Positions 19,730 to 28,798 are shown, numbered from the stretch's first letter. The stretch: DNA of 64,000 bases from Sphingopyxis sp. USTB-05 (GCF_023822045.1 NZ_CP084712.1:1116001-1180000); one strand, 5' to 3'. Program-made: numbers and translations. Notes: generated from the letters alone by a model not told the origin.

Positions 19730-20305
19730 ATGACCAGCATTGCCGTCATCGCGGGAAGCATCCGCGAAGGATCATTCAACCGCGCCTTGGGCGACCTCGC
19801 CGCGGCCAGTCTCGAATCTCAAGGCGCGAACGTGACGCGGGTCGATCTGGCGGCGTTCGATCTGCCGCTCTATTCCGCCGCGCTTGAGGCCAATGCCTTT
19901 CCGTCCGACGCGCTGAGGCTTAAAGAGCTGTTCGCGGCGCAGGACGGGCTGCTCTTCGTCTCTCCCGAATATAACGGCTCGCTATCGCCGCTGCTAAAGA
20001 ATGCCATCGACTGGGCATCGCGCCCAACCGGCGACGAGGGGCTTGTCGCGCTGTCTGCCTATCGCGGCAAGGCGGCGGCGATCATGTCGGCCTCGATCAG
20101 CCCGTTCGGGGGGCTGCGCGGCTTGATGCACCTGCGCCAGATCCTGTCGACGATCCAGATGCTCGTGATTCCCGAACAGGTGGTGGTACCCAACGCCCAC
20201 GCCGCCTTTGCCGAGGACGGCGGCTTGAAAGAAGCGCTTCCCGCATCGCTTGTCGACATGACTGCCGGGCGTCTGGTGGCGGTGGCGAAAGCGCTCGCTG
20301 CCTAG
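19730..20305 (+). CDS. NAD(P)H-dependent FMN reductase family protein
   Basis: This 191-residue flavodoxin-like protein begins with IAGSIREGSFNRAL, the FMN-phosphate loop, and has SPEYNGSLSPLLKNAIDW, the family signature. Such enzymes reduce FMN or quinones with NAD(P)H and may feed a flavin monooxygenase or reduce an aromatic substrate. It has its own operator and Shine-Dalgarno (GGGAGG). Its stop interlocks with that of the second MarR gene (CTAG, 20302-20305). Confidence 0.88.
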   Translation: MTSIAVIAGSIREGSFNRALGDLAAASLESQGANVTRVDLAAFDLPLYSAALEANAFPSDALRLKELFAAQDGLLFVSPEYNGSLSPLLKNAIDWASRPTGDEGLVALSAYRGKAAAIMSASISPFGGLRGLMHLRQILSTIQMLVIPEQVVVPNAHAAFAEDGGLKEALPASLVDMTAGRLVAVAKALAA

Positions 20306-20760
20306 GCTTTGTGCGTAGTCCGGGAGGCGGGGGCAGGTTCGATATTGTCGCCCCAGTCGGCCTCGAGCGCGGCGAGGAGCGCATCGAACCTGTCCTGCCC
20401 CAGCCGCGCGGCGATCTGTGCGGTGAGCGCGTCCATCGAGCGCTGCGCATCCTTGCGCATGCGCGCGCCGAGGCCGGTCAACGAAACGATCATATGGCGG
20501 CGGTCCTCGGGATCGACCTCGAGCTGGACGATGCCCAGCTTTACCATCTGGCCGATCGTGCTGTGGATCGCCTGCCGCGATACGCCGAGGTTGCGCGCAA
20601 TGTCCGACGGGCGCACGATGCCGCTGACGATATTGGTCATGACCATCGATTGCGGGCGGTTGACGTCGGGCCAGCCGTGATCGTGCAGCCGCGCCTGAAG
20701 CCCCTCGTCAAGCCAGCAGAAGCGTTGAAAAAGCGCGATGATAAGCTGGTTGGTGCGCAT
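20302..20760 (-). CDS. MarR-family transcriptional regulator (second)
   Basis: This 152-residue protein has a winged helix with VRPSDIARNLGVSRQAIHSTIGQMVKLGIV and wing VDPEDRRHMIVSLT. It diverges from the first acyl-CoA synthetase, with operator copy 4 between them. It differs clearly from the MarR protein at 19156, so the two are not a recent duplication. Which of them binds the palindromes cannot be decided from sequence. Confidence 0.87.
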   Translation of the reverse strand: MRTNQLIIALFQRFCWLDEGLQARLHDHGWPDVNRPQSMVMTNIVSGIVRPSDIARNLGVSRQAIHSTIGQMVKLGIVQLEVDPEDRRHMIVSLTGLGARMRKDAQRSMDALTAQIAARLGQDRFDALLAALEADWGDNIEPAPASRTTHKA

Positions 20761-20861
20761 ATGACGCTATGTTGGCCCCGTTGCCGGCGGGATGCCGACG
20801 GCGCCACGCTAGAAGAGCGGGAAGGCCGAAGCAAGGCAGAGCGGCGTTGCAATCGGGAAAT

Positions 20862-20877
20862 ACTTAGCATACTATCT
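20862..20877 (+). promoter_or_regulatory. MarR-type operator copy 4 (acyl-CoA synthetase 1)
   Basis: ACTTAGCATACTATCT keeps the left half exactly and part of the right half. It ends 28 bases before the acyl-CoA synthetase start and 101 bases from the MarR start. Confidence 0.6.
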
Positions 20878-20905
20878 ATTAAAGCGATAAGGGAGAGAGG
20901 ATCGC

Positions 20906-22540
20906 ATGGACGGGTTGATGCAGAATGTGCCGCTGACGGTCGACCGGATCATCGACCATGCAGCGAACTGGCACGGCGCGCGCGAGATCGTGTCGCGCGA
21001 TGCGGAGGGGCACGTAACCCGATCGACCTGGGCCGATGTTCATGCCGATGCGAAGCGCGTGTCGAATGCGCTGGCGGCCGAGGGAATCAAGCGCGGCGAC
21101 CGCGTCGCGACGATGGCGTGGAATGGCGGGCGTCATCTGGCGGCCTGGTATGGTGCGGCGGGGATGGGAGCGGTGCTTCACACGCTCAATCCGCGGCTGT
21201 TCCTTGAACAGATCGCCTATATCGCAAACCACGCCGGCGACCGGCTGCTCATCGCCGACCCCGCTACCGCCGAGCTGGTCGAGCAATTGCTGCCGCAGGT
21301 GCCGTCGATCGAGAAGGTGGTCTTTTTTTGCGACGCCGCGTCGATGCCGCAAACCAGCTTTGCCGCGACCGCCTTCGACGACTGGATCGCCGGTCAGCCG
21401 TGCGAATATATATGGGGCGGGTTCGATGAGAATGCGGCGTGCGGGCTTTGCTATACCAGCGGCACGACGGGCAATCCCAAGGGCGTGCTCTATTCGCACC
21501 GTTCCAACTATATCCATGCGCTGATGACGTTGCAGCGCGACGCGCTCGCGCTCTCGGCGCGCGACACGGTGCTGCTCGTCGTCCCGATGTATCATGCCAA
21601 TGCATGGGGCGTCGTCTATTCGGCGCCCGCGGTCGGCGCCAAACTGGTGCTGCCGGGGCAGCGAATGGACGGCGAATCTATCTATAATCTGATCGAGCAA
21701 GAGGGCGTGACCTATTCGGCCGCCGTGCCAACAGTGTGGCAGATGCTGCTGCAATATATGCAGGAAAATGGAAAGCGCTTCACCACACTGGAGCGGGTGA
21801 CGATCGGCGGTTCGGCATGCCCCGAGTCGATTATCCGCACCTTCCGCGACGATTATGGCGTCGATGTCATCCAAGGCTGGGGCATGACCGAAACCTCGCC
21901 GCTCGGTACGGTATCGGTGCCCAATGCCGCGGTCGCTGCGAAGCCCGAGGGTGAGCAGATGGCATATAAGCTGAAGCAGGGCAGGCTGCTCTGCGGGCTT
22001 GAGATGAAGCTTGTCGACGATGCCGGCAATCGCCTGCCGCACGACGGCAAGACGCCCGGGCGACTGATGGTCAAAGGGCCGACGATCGCGGGCGCCTATT
22101 ATGGCGGCGAGGGCGGCGATGTGCTCGATGCCGAGGGATTCTTCGACACCGGCGACGTCAGTACGATCGACGGCGAAGGCTATATGCAGATCACCGATCG
22201 CGCGAAGGACGTCGTTAAGTCGGGGGGCGAGTGGATCAGTTCGATCGAGATCGAGAATATCGCGATGGGGCACGATGCCGTCGCCAATGCCGCGGTCGTT
22301 GGCGTCGCGCATCCGAAATGGGACGAGCGGCCGATCCTGCTCTGTCAACTGAAGGACGGCGCCGATGCCTGCGCCGACGATCTCAAAGCGTATCTCGACG
22401 GCAAGATCGCGCGCTGGTGGATGCCCGACGATGTGCTGTTCGTCGAGGAGATCCCGCTTGGGCCGACAGGAAAGATCGACAAGAAGGCGATCCGCGCGGG
22501 GCTGGACGGTTACACGCTGCCCTTCGAAGTGACCCGCTGA
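20906..22540 (+). CDS. acyl-CoA synthetase (AMP-forming), AlkK/DmdB-like
   Basis: This 544-residue ANL-superfamily ligase has the P-loop [22 protein letters not shown], and the C-terminal hinge and lysine motif [14 protein letters not shown]. It activates a carboxylic acid with ATP and CoA. Overall layout resembles medium-chain and methylthiopropionate-type ligases. A strong GGGAGAGAGGA precedes the ATG. It heads a six-gene operon running to 27583 (hydrolase, kinase, enolase paralogue, dehydrogenase, hydrolase-like). Its substrate is probably the compound that the island degrades. Confidence 0.9.
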   Translation: MDGLMQNVPLTVDRIIDHAANWHGAREIVSRDAEGHVTRSTWADVHADAKRVSNALAAEGIKRGDRVATMAWNGGRHLAAWYGAAGMGAVLHTLNPRLFLEQIAYIANHAGDRLLIADPATAELVEQLLPQVPSIEKVVFFCDAASMPQTSFAATAFDDWIAGQPCEYIWGGFDENAACGLCYTSGTTGNPKGVLYSHRSNYIHALMTLQRDALALSARDTVLLVVPMYHANAWGVVYSAPAVGAKLVLPGQRMDGESIYNLIEQEGVTYSAAVPTVWQMLLQYMQENGKRFTTLERVTIGGSACPESIIRTFRDDYGVDVIQGWGMTETSPLGTVSVPNAAVAAKPEGEQMAYKLKQGRLLCGLEMKLVDDAGNRLPHDGKTPGRLMVKGPTIAGAYYGGEGGDVLDAEGFFDTGDVSTIDGEGYMQITDRAKDVVKSGGEWISSIEIENIAMGHDAVANAAVVGVAHPKWDERPILLCQLKDGADACADDLKAYLDGKIARWWMPDDVLFVEEIPLGPTGKIDKKAIRAGLDGYTLPFEVTR

Positions 22541-22562
22541 ACAATATCTATAATCAGGAGAG

Positions 22563-23696
22563 ATGATGATGGACCCGAACGGGATCGAGGGACTGGACGC
22601 GCGATTTGTCGGGCTGGTGTCGCCGACGGCGCCGAGGATTCAGGCGGGCGGACACCCGTGCCAGGGCGTTTACTGGACCGAGGCGGGGAAGCGCCCGAAG
22701 GTCGCGATCATCGCGACGCACTATAATGTCGATTTCGCCGAACATTATATCGCTCCCTATTTTGCGCGACAGGGCTTCGGCTTCCTGGGCTGGAACACTC
22801 GTTATCGCGGGTTCGAGGATCAGTTTTTGCTCGAGCACGCCGTTCTCGACATCGGCGTCGGCATGAAATGGTTGAAGGAGGAGGCTGGGGTCGAGCAGAT
22901 CGTCATCCTCGGCAATTCGGGCGGCGGGTCGCTGATGGGCGCCTATCAGGCCGAAGCGATCGCGCCGACGCTGACGGACCGGCTGCCGTCGGTAGGGCAG
23001 GATGCGCTCGCAAGCCTTATCAAGGGCGATCTCTACATCAGCTTCAACGCGCATCAGGGCCGCCCCGAGGTGCTCACCGATTGGATGGACGCGTCGGTGA
23101 TCGACGAGACTGACCCGACACTGACCGATCCCGAACTCGACCCGTTCAATCCCGATAACGGTCCACCCTATTCGGACGCGTTCATCGCAAAATATCGTGC
23201 CGGCCAGCGCGCGCGCAACCAGCGCATCACGGATTGGGCAAAGGCTGAACTCGCACGGCTGAATGCCGCCGGCATCCCCGATCGCATCTTCCCCATGTTC
23301 CGCTGCTGGGGCGATATCCGCTGCGTCGATCCGGCCATCGACCCGTCGGACCGCAAACCCAATTGGTGCTATCGCGGCGACCCTGCAGTCGCGAACCGCA
23401 CGCCGAGCATCGGGCGCGCGAATACGCTGAAGACCTGGCTCAACATGTGGAGCCTCGAAACCTCGCCGTGCCAGGGGCAGCCGCACCTCGCCAAGCACGA
23501 CACGCCCGCGCTGGTCGTGCAGGGCCTCGCCGACACCGGCGTCTTTCCAAGCGACGCTCGCAAGATTTTCGACTTCCTTGGCTCGACCGACAAGAAGCTC
23601 GAACTGATACCCGGCGCGCATTATTTCGAGGATTCGATCGCCGAACGCCAGAATGCGGCCGAACTTGTCGGCGCCTGGATCAGGGAGAAGCTGTGA
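22563..23696 (+). CDS. alpha/beta hydrolase family protein
   Basis: This 377-residue protein starts at three consecutive ATGs after CAGGAGAG. The nucleophile elbow is GNSGGG, the acid lies in QGLADTGVFPSD and the histidine in PGAHYFED, a complete triad. No signal peptide is seen. It could be an esterase, thioesterase or C-C hydrolase acting on the CoA ester or a ring-cleavage product. Gene spacing within the operon is 22 bases upstream and one base downstream. Confidence 0.83.
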   Translation: MMMDPNGIEGLDARFVGLVSPTAPRIQAGGHPCQGVYWTEAGKRPKVAIIATHYNVDFAEHYIAPYFARQGFGFLGWNTRYRGFEDQFLLEHAVLDIGVGMKWLKEEAGVEQIVILGNSGGGSLMGAYQAEAIAPTLTDRLPSVGQDALASLIKGDLYISFNAHQGRPEVLTDWMDASVIDETDPTLTDPELDPFNPDNGPPYSDAFIAKYRAGQRARNQRITDWAKAELARLNAAGIPDRIFPMFRCWGDIRCVDPAIDPSDRKPNWCYRGDPAVANRTPSIGRANTLKTWLNMWSLETSPCQGQPHLAKHDTPALVVQGLADTGVFPSDARKIFDFLGSTDKKLELIPGAHYFEDSIAERQNAAELVGAWIREKL

Positions 23697-23697
23697 C

Positions 23698-24678
23698 GTG
23701 ACGGCCGACGTCGACATCGTCCGTGAATTGCGCGGCGCCGGACTGGCGGGCGAGGGCGATGTCGTTCTCGAACCGCTGACCGGCGGTGTGTCCTGCGACG
23801 TATGGAAGGTCGAGACGCCGTCGGGCCCAATTGTCGTCAAGCGCCCGCTGCCGCAGCTTCGCGTCGCCGCCGAATGGCACGCGCCGATCGAACGCGGTCA
23901 GGCCGAAGTGCGCTGGCTGAAGCGCGCGCGGGATGTCGACCCGCGGATCGCGCCCGAAGTGCTCGCCGAGCTTCCCACGGGTCATGCCTTCGCGATGCGC
24001 TTTCTGCCTGATTGCCCGGTGTGGAAAGACGAACTGGTCGCGGGCCGCGTCGATGGCGATTTTGCTGCCGCGGTGGGGCGCGGGATCGTGGCCGTGCATG
24101 CCGCGACCGCGAACAACGCGGCCGACCGCGATGCCTTTCCGAACGACGAGATGTTCCGCGCGCTGCGCGTCGATCCCTTCCTGCTACATGTCGCACGCAA
24201 GGACACCGAATTGGCGCCCGCGCTGAACGCGCTCGCCGACGATCTCGTCGCGCGCAAGGTTGCGCTGGTGCATGGCGACGTGAGCCCCAAGAATATCCTC
24301 GTCAGTCCCGACGGGCCGGTCTTCCTCGACGCCGAATGCGCTGTCTACAGCGATCCGGCGTTCGATCTCGCTTTCTGTGCGACGCACCTGTTGCTCAAGG
24401 CGGTATGGCTCGACGATCTTCGGCTGGAGCAGGCGGCCGGCCTGCTCGTCGATGCGTATCGGGCGGGGATCGATTGGGAAGACGCGGACGGCTTGCTGAA
24501 ACGCGCCGGCGGGCTCACCGCCGCGCTGTTGCTCGCGCGCGTGGAGGGCAAGTCGCCCGCACAATATCTGACCGACCCCGAACATCGGCGCATCGTGCGC
24601 GATCAGGCGCGAGCGCTCGTCCTCGCGCCGCAATCGATCGACGCGCTCGTCGCCAACTGGAAAAGGAATCTTGCATGA
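23698..24678 (+). CDS. APH-family small-molecule phosphotransferase
   Basis: The GTG at 23698, after AGGGAG, yields 326 residues. LTGGVSCDVWKV is the glycine-rich nucleotide loop, Lys48 the ATP lysine, and HGDVSPKN (192-199) the catalytic loop. LDAECAVYSDPAFDLA supplies the metal-binding Asp211. The fold is that of aminoglycoside/choline/homoserine kinases. In this operon it more likely phosphorylates a hydroxyl of a catabolic intermediate than an antibiotic. It overlaps the next gene as ATGA, implying translational coupling to the enolase paralogue. Confidence 0.83.
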   Translation: MTADVDIVRELRGAGLAGEGDVVLEPLTGGVSCDVWKVETPSGPIVVKRPLPQLRVAAEWHAPIERGQAEVRWLKRARDVDPRIAPEVLAELPTGHAFAMRFLPDCPVWKDELVAGRVDGDFAAAVGRGIVAVHAATANNAADRDAFPNDEMFRALRVDPFLLHVARKDTELAPALNALADDLVARKVALVHGDVSPKNILVSPDGPVFLDAECAVYSDPAFDLAFCATHLLLKAVWLDDLRLEQAAGLLVDAYRAGIDWEDADGLLKRAGGLTAALLLARVEGKSPAQYLTDPEHRRIVRDQARALVLAPQSIDALVANWKRNLA

Positions 24679-25973
24679 CTTCGCGTATCGCCTCCGTCAC
24701 CGGCCGCCAGCTCTGGGACTCGCGCGGCCGCCCCACCGTCGAGGCCGAGGTGGTGCTGGAATCGGGCGCGGTGGGCCGGGCGATCGCCCCGGCGGGCGCC
24801 TCGCGCGGCGCGCATGAGGCAATAGACCTGCGCGACGGCGGCGATGCGTTTGGCGGCTTCGGCGTCAATCGCGCGGTCGCCGGGATCGGTTCGGAAATCG
24901 CCAGCGCGATCGCCGGCATGGACGCGCGGGAACAGGCTTCGGTCGACGCGGCGCTCTGCGCGCTCGACAACACCCCCAACAAGGCGCGGCTTGGCGCCAA
25001 CGCCGTCGTCGCCGTGTCGATGGCGGTCCTCCACGCTGCCGCTGCCGATGCGCGGTTGCCTTTGTGGCGCTATCTCGCGGGCGACGCCAAGGTGCGCATC
25101 CCTCTCCCCGAAATCCAGATATTCGGGGGCGGCGCTCACGCCGGGCGGCGCACCGATGTGCAGGATTTCATGATCATGTGCCCGAAGGCCGGAAGCTTTC
25201 GCCGCGCGCTTGAAATCACGGACGATGTGTATCGCGCCGCGGGCAAGCTGATGGAGGCGAAAGGTCCGCTCTCGGGCGTCGCGGACGAGGGCGGCTGGTG
25301 GCCGAACTTCGCGTCGAACGAGGATGCTCTCGACACGCTGACCAAGGCGATCGAGGCGAGTGGGCATCGCGCCGGCGATGAGGTGTTCATCTCGCTCGAC
25401 ATCGCGGCGAACGAGCTTGGCGATGCCGACGGCTATAACCTCGCGCTCGACGACGGGCGCCTCTCGGGACAGGAGATGGCGGCGCGCATCGTCGAATGGG
25501 CGGGGCGCTATCCGATCCTGTCGATAGAGGATCCGGCGGGGCAGGACGACTGGACGACGATGGCGGCGGTCACTGCGGCCATCGGCGATCGCGTCCAGAT
25601 CATCGGCGACGACGTACTCGTCACCAACGCCGCGCGCGTCGAACGCGCGGGCGAGGCGGCGGTGTGCAACGCGGCATTGATCAAGGTCAATCAGGTGGGA
25701 ACGGTGACCGAGGCGAAGGCGGCACTCGATGCCGCGGTCGCTCTCGGCTGGGGCGCAATCGTCTCGGCGCGGTCGGGTGAAAGCGAGGATGTCACCATCG
25801 CGCATCTTGCGACGGGTTGGAACGCGGGGCAGCTCAAGGTCGGCAGCTTCACCCGGTCCGAACGCATGGCGAAGTGGAACGAGATGCTGCGGATCGAGGA
25901 AGCGATGGGCGGCGACGCGGTGTTCGCCGGCTTCTCGGCCTTCGCCGGATCGATCGGGGCCGTGGCGGCATGA
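24675..25973 (+). CDS. divergent enolase paralogue lacking the catalytic histidine
   Basis: This 432-residue protein aligns throughout with enolase. Metal ligands are kept (Asp242, Glu285, Asp312), as are Glu205, catalytic-base Lys337, Arg366 and Lys388. The SHRSGETED motif is SARSGESED, so the catalytic histidine is Ala365 (codon 25767-25769). The IQEFMI glutamate is Asp164 and the mobile loop reads APAGASRG. It is therefore unlikely to be the glycolytic enzyme. The kept phosphate-binding arginine and the preceding kinase suggest elimination on another phosphorylated hydroxy acid; this is inference. It overlaps both neighbours by four bases. Confidence 0.87.
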   Translation: MTSRIASVTGRQLWDSRGRPTVEAEVVLESGAVGRAIAPAGASRGAHEAIDLRDGGDAFGGFGVNRAVAGIGSEIASAIAGMDAREQASVDAALCALDNTPNKARLGANAVVAVSMAVLHAAAADARLPLWRYLAGDAKVRIPLPEIQIFGGGAHAGRRTDVQDFMIMCPKAGSFRRALEITDDVYRAAGKLMEAKGPLSGVADEGGWWPNFASNEDALDTLTKAIEASGHRAGDEVFISLDIAANELGDADGYNLALDDGRLSGQEMAARIVEWAGRYPILSIEDPAGQDDWTTMAAVTAAIGDRVQIIGDDVLVTNAARVERAGEAAVCNAALIKVNQVGTVTEAKAALDAAVALGWGAIVSARSGESEDVTIAHLATGWNAGQLKVGSFTRSERMAKWNEMLRIEEAMGGDAVFAGFSAFAGSIGAVAA

Positions 25974-26890
25974 TTGTCCTGCACGCCCGCCCGAGCCCGG
26001 GGTTTCGCGAGGCGGTCGACAGGATCTTCGGCGCCGGCGTGGTGACGCATGTCGACGAGGCCGCATCGCTCGACGAGGTCGCGGGCGCGATCACCGCGCT
26101 GCTCCATGTGCTCACGCCGGTCACGGGCGATTTCATCGCTTCGGCACCGAAGCTGAAACTGATCCAAAAGCTCGGTGTCGGCGTGAACACCATCGCGCTC
26201 GATGCCGCCCGTGAACATGGCGTCGCGGTTTGCAACATGCCGGGGACGAACAGCCAGGCGGTCGCCGAAATGGCCTTGTCGCTGATGATGGCGGTGCTGC
26301 GGCGGACCTGTTTTTTCGATGCGCGGACGCGGCTGGGGGAGGGGTGGACCGCCGACCCTTCCGAACTCGACAGCGTCGGCGAAGTCGCGGGGCGAACGGT
26401 GGGACTGGTCGGGTTCGGCAATTCGGCGCAGCGGCTGGCGCCCGTCCTCGAAGCGCTGGGCGCGAAGGTCGTCTATACCGCGCGCAGCCCGCGCGACGTG
26501 GCTTATGAATTTATGCCGCTCGATCGCCTGCTCGCGACAAGCGACATCGTCTCGCTGCACATCCCGCTGACCGACGACACGCGCGGATCGATTGACCCGT
26601 TCGCGATGAAGAAGGGCGCGATATTGGTGAACACGGCGCGCGGCGAACTGGTCGACGAAGCGCGGTTGATCGAAGCGCTGACGACGGGGTATTTGCTCGG
26701 CGCAGGGCTCGATGTGTTCGGCGAGGAACCGTTGCCGCGGGGTAATCCGCTGCTGAGTCTGCCAAATGCGGTGCTGGCACCGCACATCGCCTGGCTCACC
26801 CCCGAAACGCTGGTGCGCAGCCTTTCCGTTGCGCATGAAAATTGCCGCCGCCTCGCCGCAGGCGAAGCGCTACTTCATCAGGTGGTCTGA
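25970..26890 (+). CDS. D-isomer-specific 2-hydroxyacid dehydrogenase
   Basis: The ATG overlapping the enolase stop gives 306 residues. LVGFGNSAQRLAPVLEALG is the NAD-binding Rossmann loop, followed by NTARGELVDEARLIEAL, the Glu of LDVFGEEPL and the catalytic histidine of LAPHIAW. It interconverts a 2-oxo acid and a D-2-hydroxy acid. Placed after the kinase and the enolase paralogue, it may act on the keto acid that an enolase-like elimination would release. Confidence 0.88.
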   Translation: MIVLHARPSPGFREAVDRIFGAGVVTHVDEAASLDEVAGAITALLHVLTPVTGDFIASAPKLKLIQKLGVGVNTIALDAAREHGVAVCNMPGTNSQAVAEMALSLMMAVLRRTCFFDARTRLGEGWTADPSELDSVGEVAGRTVGLVGFGNSAQRLAPVLEALGAKVVYTARSPRDVAYEFMPLDRLLATSDIVSLHIPLTDDTRGSIDPFAMKKGAILVNTARGELVDEARLIEALTTGYLLGAGLDVFGEEPLPRGNPLLSLPNAVLAPHIAWLTPETLVRSLSVAHENCRRLAAGEALLHQVV

Positions 26891-27583
26891 ATGTCGCTTC
26901 CTATCGTTTTGATTACGGGTCAGCTTCTGACCGATGCCGTGTGGCAGCCGTTGCTGGACCAATGGCCGGGCCGCGACGTGATCGTCGCCGACAATAGCCG
27001 CGACGACACGATCGAAGGCTTTGCGCAGCGCCTGCTCGACAACGCACCGCCGAAATTTGTGCTGGTCGGTCACGCGATGGGCGGCTTCGTCGCGTTCGAA
27101 GTGATGCGCCGCGCGCCGGAGCGTGTGGCGAAGCTCGCGCTGATCTCGACGCTCGCGTCGGCGGATGGTCCGGCGCAGACCGCGCGGCGGCAGGGCTACA
27201 TCGACCTCGTGACAAACGGTCAATTCGATCAGGTCGTCGAGGAACGGATTCCGATCCTGTTTCCAGAAGAAAGGCGGCACGACGAACGATTCCTGACCAT
27301 CGCGCGGACGATGGCCGCCGATACCGGCGCCGACACTTTCCTTGCGCAGCAGCGCGCGATCATGGCGCGCATCGACAGCCGCCCGCGGCTGGGTGAGATT
27401 GCCGTGCCGACGCTGCTGATCTGGGGCGAGAAGGATGGCATCACCAGCCGCGCGCATCATGACGAAATCTTGGACGCAATCCCGGGCGCGCGGCTGGAGG
27501 TCGTACCGGGCGTGGGGCATTTGCCCACGGTCGAGGTGCCCGAGGTGGTGGCTGAGTTGCTAAGCCGGTTTTTCGACGCCTAA
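26891..27583 (+). CDS. alpha/beta-hydrolase fold protein with Ala in place of the nucleophile
   Basis: This 230-residue protein has the fold of MhpC-type hydrolases. The elbow reads GHAMGG: Ala62 (GCG, 27074-27076) replaces the nucleophilic serine. The aspartate (WGEKDG) and histidine (GVGHLP) positions are present. It starts immediately after the dehydrogenase stop and is the last gene of the operon before an inverted repeat. Either it catalyses a reaction that needs no serine, such as a lyase or cofactor-free step, or it is inactive. Confidence 0.82.
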   Translation: MSLPIVLITGQLLTDAVWQPLLDQWPGRDVIVADNSRDDTIEGFAQRLLDNAPPKFVLVGHAMGGFVAFEVMRRAPERVAKLALISTLASADGPAQTARRQGYIDLVTNGQFDQVVEERIPILFPEERRHDERFLTIARTMAADTGADTFLAQQRAIMARIDSRPRLGEIAVPTLLIWGEKDGITSRAHHDEILDAIPGARLEVVPGVGHLPTVEVPEVVAELLSRFFDA

Positions 27584-27587
27584 CCGC

Positions 27588-27663
27588 CGTCATTGCGAGC
27601 GAAGCGAAGCAATCCAGGGCGGTCAACGCCACTCTGGATTGCTTCGCTTCGCTCGCAATGACG
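27588..27663. repeat. long inverted repeat between convergent genes
   Basis: Two perfect 30-base arms (CGTCATTGCGAGCGAAGCGA... and its complement) flank a 16-base loop. Elements of this kind recur between genes in alphaproteobacteria. Its place between two convergent genes suggests a bidirectional terminator or a dispersed REP-like element. Confidence 0.85.
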
Positions 27664-27692
27664 AACTAAATGCTCAAATTGTCGGGTAAGAT

Positions 27693-28745
27693 TTATTTCA
27701 ACTCCGCACGCACCATCGCCGTCCCATCGACCATCGCCTTCAGCTTCGCCTGGCTATGCTCCCGGCTGTGGTATTTCATCCCGCAATCGGGCGCGATCCA
27801 AAGTCGTTCGGCGTCGACATAGCGCAGCGCCTCGCGGATACGTCCGGCGACGACTTCGGGTGTTTCAACCTCGGGAATCGACAGGTCGAGCACGCCGTAC
27901 ATGATCGTCTTGGTCGGCAGTTCGGCGAGGATCGCGGGGTCGAGCCCCGGCTGCGCCGCTTCGATCGAAATGACGTCGATCGCCGACGCTTCCAGTTCGG
28001 CGAGGAAGTCATAAGCCTTGGGCTTCGGCCCCGTCGCACCCGCGCCATGATGCACCATCGCATAGCCGAAGCAGATGTGCAGCGCGGTCGTGCCGCCGAC
28101 GCCATCGAGCGCGCGATTGATCGCCTCGATCGCATAGCTGTTCGCCTCGGCGGCACGCGCCTGCAGATAAGGCTCGTCGAGCTGGACCACGTCGACGCCC
28201 GCCGCGAACAGATCCTTCACCTCGGCATTGACCGCATCGGCATAGTCCATCGCCAGCGACCGCAGATCGGGATAATAGCCGTTCTCGGCCTGCTGAGTCA
28301 TTGTGAAGGGGCCGGGCAGGGTAAGCTTTACGGGCTTGGCCGAGTGGCGGCGGAGGAAAGCGGCATCCTGTGCTTCGATCGGCGCGACGCGGCGGATCGG
28401 ACCCGAAACGAGCGGCACGGGATTCGCGTTGCCGGTACGGTCGATCGCCGTCCCATGCTTATCCCGGTCGATCCCCGACAGCGCGGTCGCGAGCCGGTTC
28501 GAATAGCTTTCGCGGCGCATTTCGCCGTCGCCGACGATGTCGATGCCCAGCTCTTCCTGATCGCGAATAGCCATCAGGGTCGCCGCTTCCTGCGCGTCGG
28601 CGAGCCAGGGTTCGGGGATGCGCCACAGCGTCTCGGCGCGCACGCGCGGAGGCAGGCTGGCCTTCAGCCGCTCGCGGTCGATCAGCCAGTCAGGCTGGGG
28701 GTAGCTTCCGACGATAGTTGTCGGCAGGATGGGGTGGTCGAACAA
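27693..28745 (-). CDS. MetE-like (cobalamin-independent) methyltransferase
   Basis: The start is a TTG after GAGAGGA; 350 residues. It matches the C-terminal catalytic barrel of methionine synthase MetE (TTIVGSYPQP at the N-terminus) without the N-terminal half. All zinc ligands are there: His223 and Cys225 (ALHICFG), Glu262 and Cys321 (APDCGM). Relatives include epoxyalkane:coenzyme M transferase and various methyl-transferring enzymes. It diverges from acyl-CoA synthetase 2 with operator copy 5 between them. A thiol alkyl-transfer or demethylation role in catabolism fits better than methionine synthesis. Confidence 0.83.
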   Translation of the reverse strand: MFDHPILPTTIVGSYPQPDWLIDRERLKASLPPRVRAETLWRIPEPWLADAQEAATLMAIRDQEELGIDIVGDGEMRRESYSNRLATALSGIDRDKHGTAIDRTGNANPVPLVSGPIRRVAPIEAQDAAFLRRHSAKPVKLTLPGPFTMTQQAENGYYPDLRSLAMDYADAVNAEVKDLFAAGVDVVQLDEPYLQARAAEANSYAIEAINRALDGVGGTTALHICFGYAMVHHGAGATGPKPKAYDFLAELEASAIDVISIEAAQPGLDPAILAELPTKTIMYGVLDLSIPEVETPEVVAGRIREALRYVDAERLWIAPDCGMKYHSREHSQAKLKAMVDGTAMVRAELK

Positions 28746-28782
28746 GGCCGGTCCTCTCGAATTTTTAGCTGGCCAAGCATTT

Positions 28783-28798
28783 GCTTAGTATTCTATCT
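28783..28798 (+). promoter_or_regulatory. MarR-type operator copy 5 (MetE-like / acyl-CoA synthetase 2)
   Basis: GCTTAGTATTCTATCT sits 33 bases before the synthetase ATG and 37 bases from the divergent MetE-like start. Confidence 0.62.

Noticed and set aside
20879..22348. 489-codon open frame opposite acyl-CoA synthetase 1
   Set aside because: The plus-strand frame has all ANL motifs and a strong Shine-Dalgarno; the reverse frame is a high-GC shadow.
24012..25973. Enolase frame extended upstream to 653 residues
   Set aside because: The extension runs through the kinase gene in another frame; the ATG at 24675 with ATGA overlap gives a normal enolase N-terminus.
24603..26066. 487-codon reverse frame over the enolase paralogue
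   Set aside because: Arg/His-rich shadow with no domain; the plus strand carries enolase and dehydrogenase motifs.
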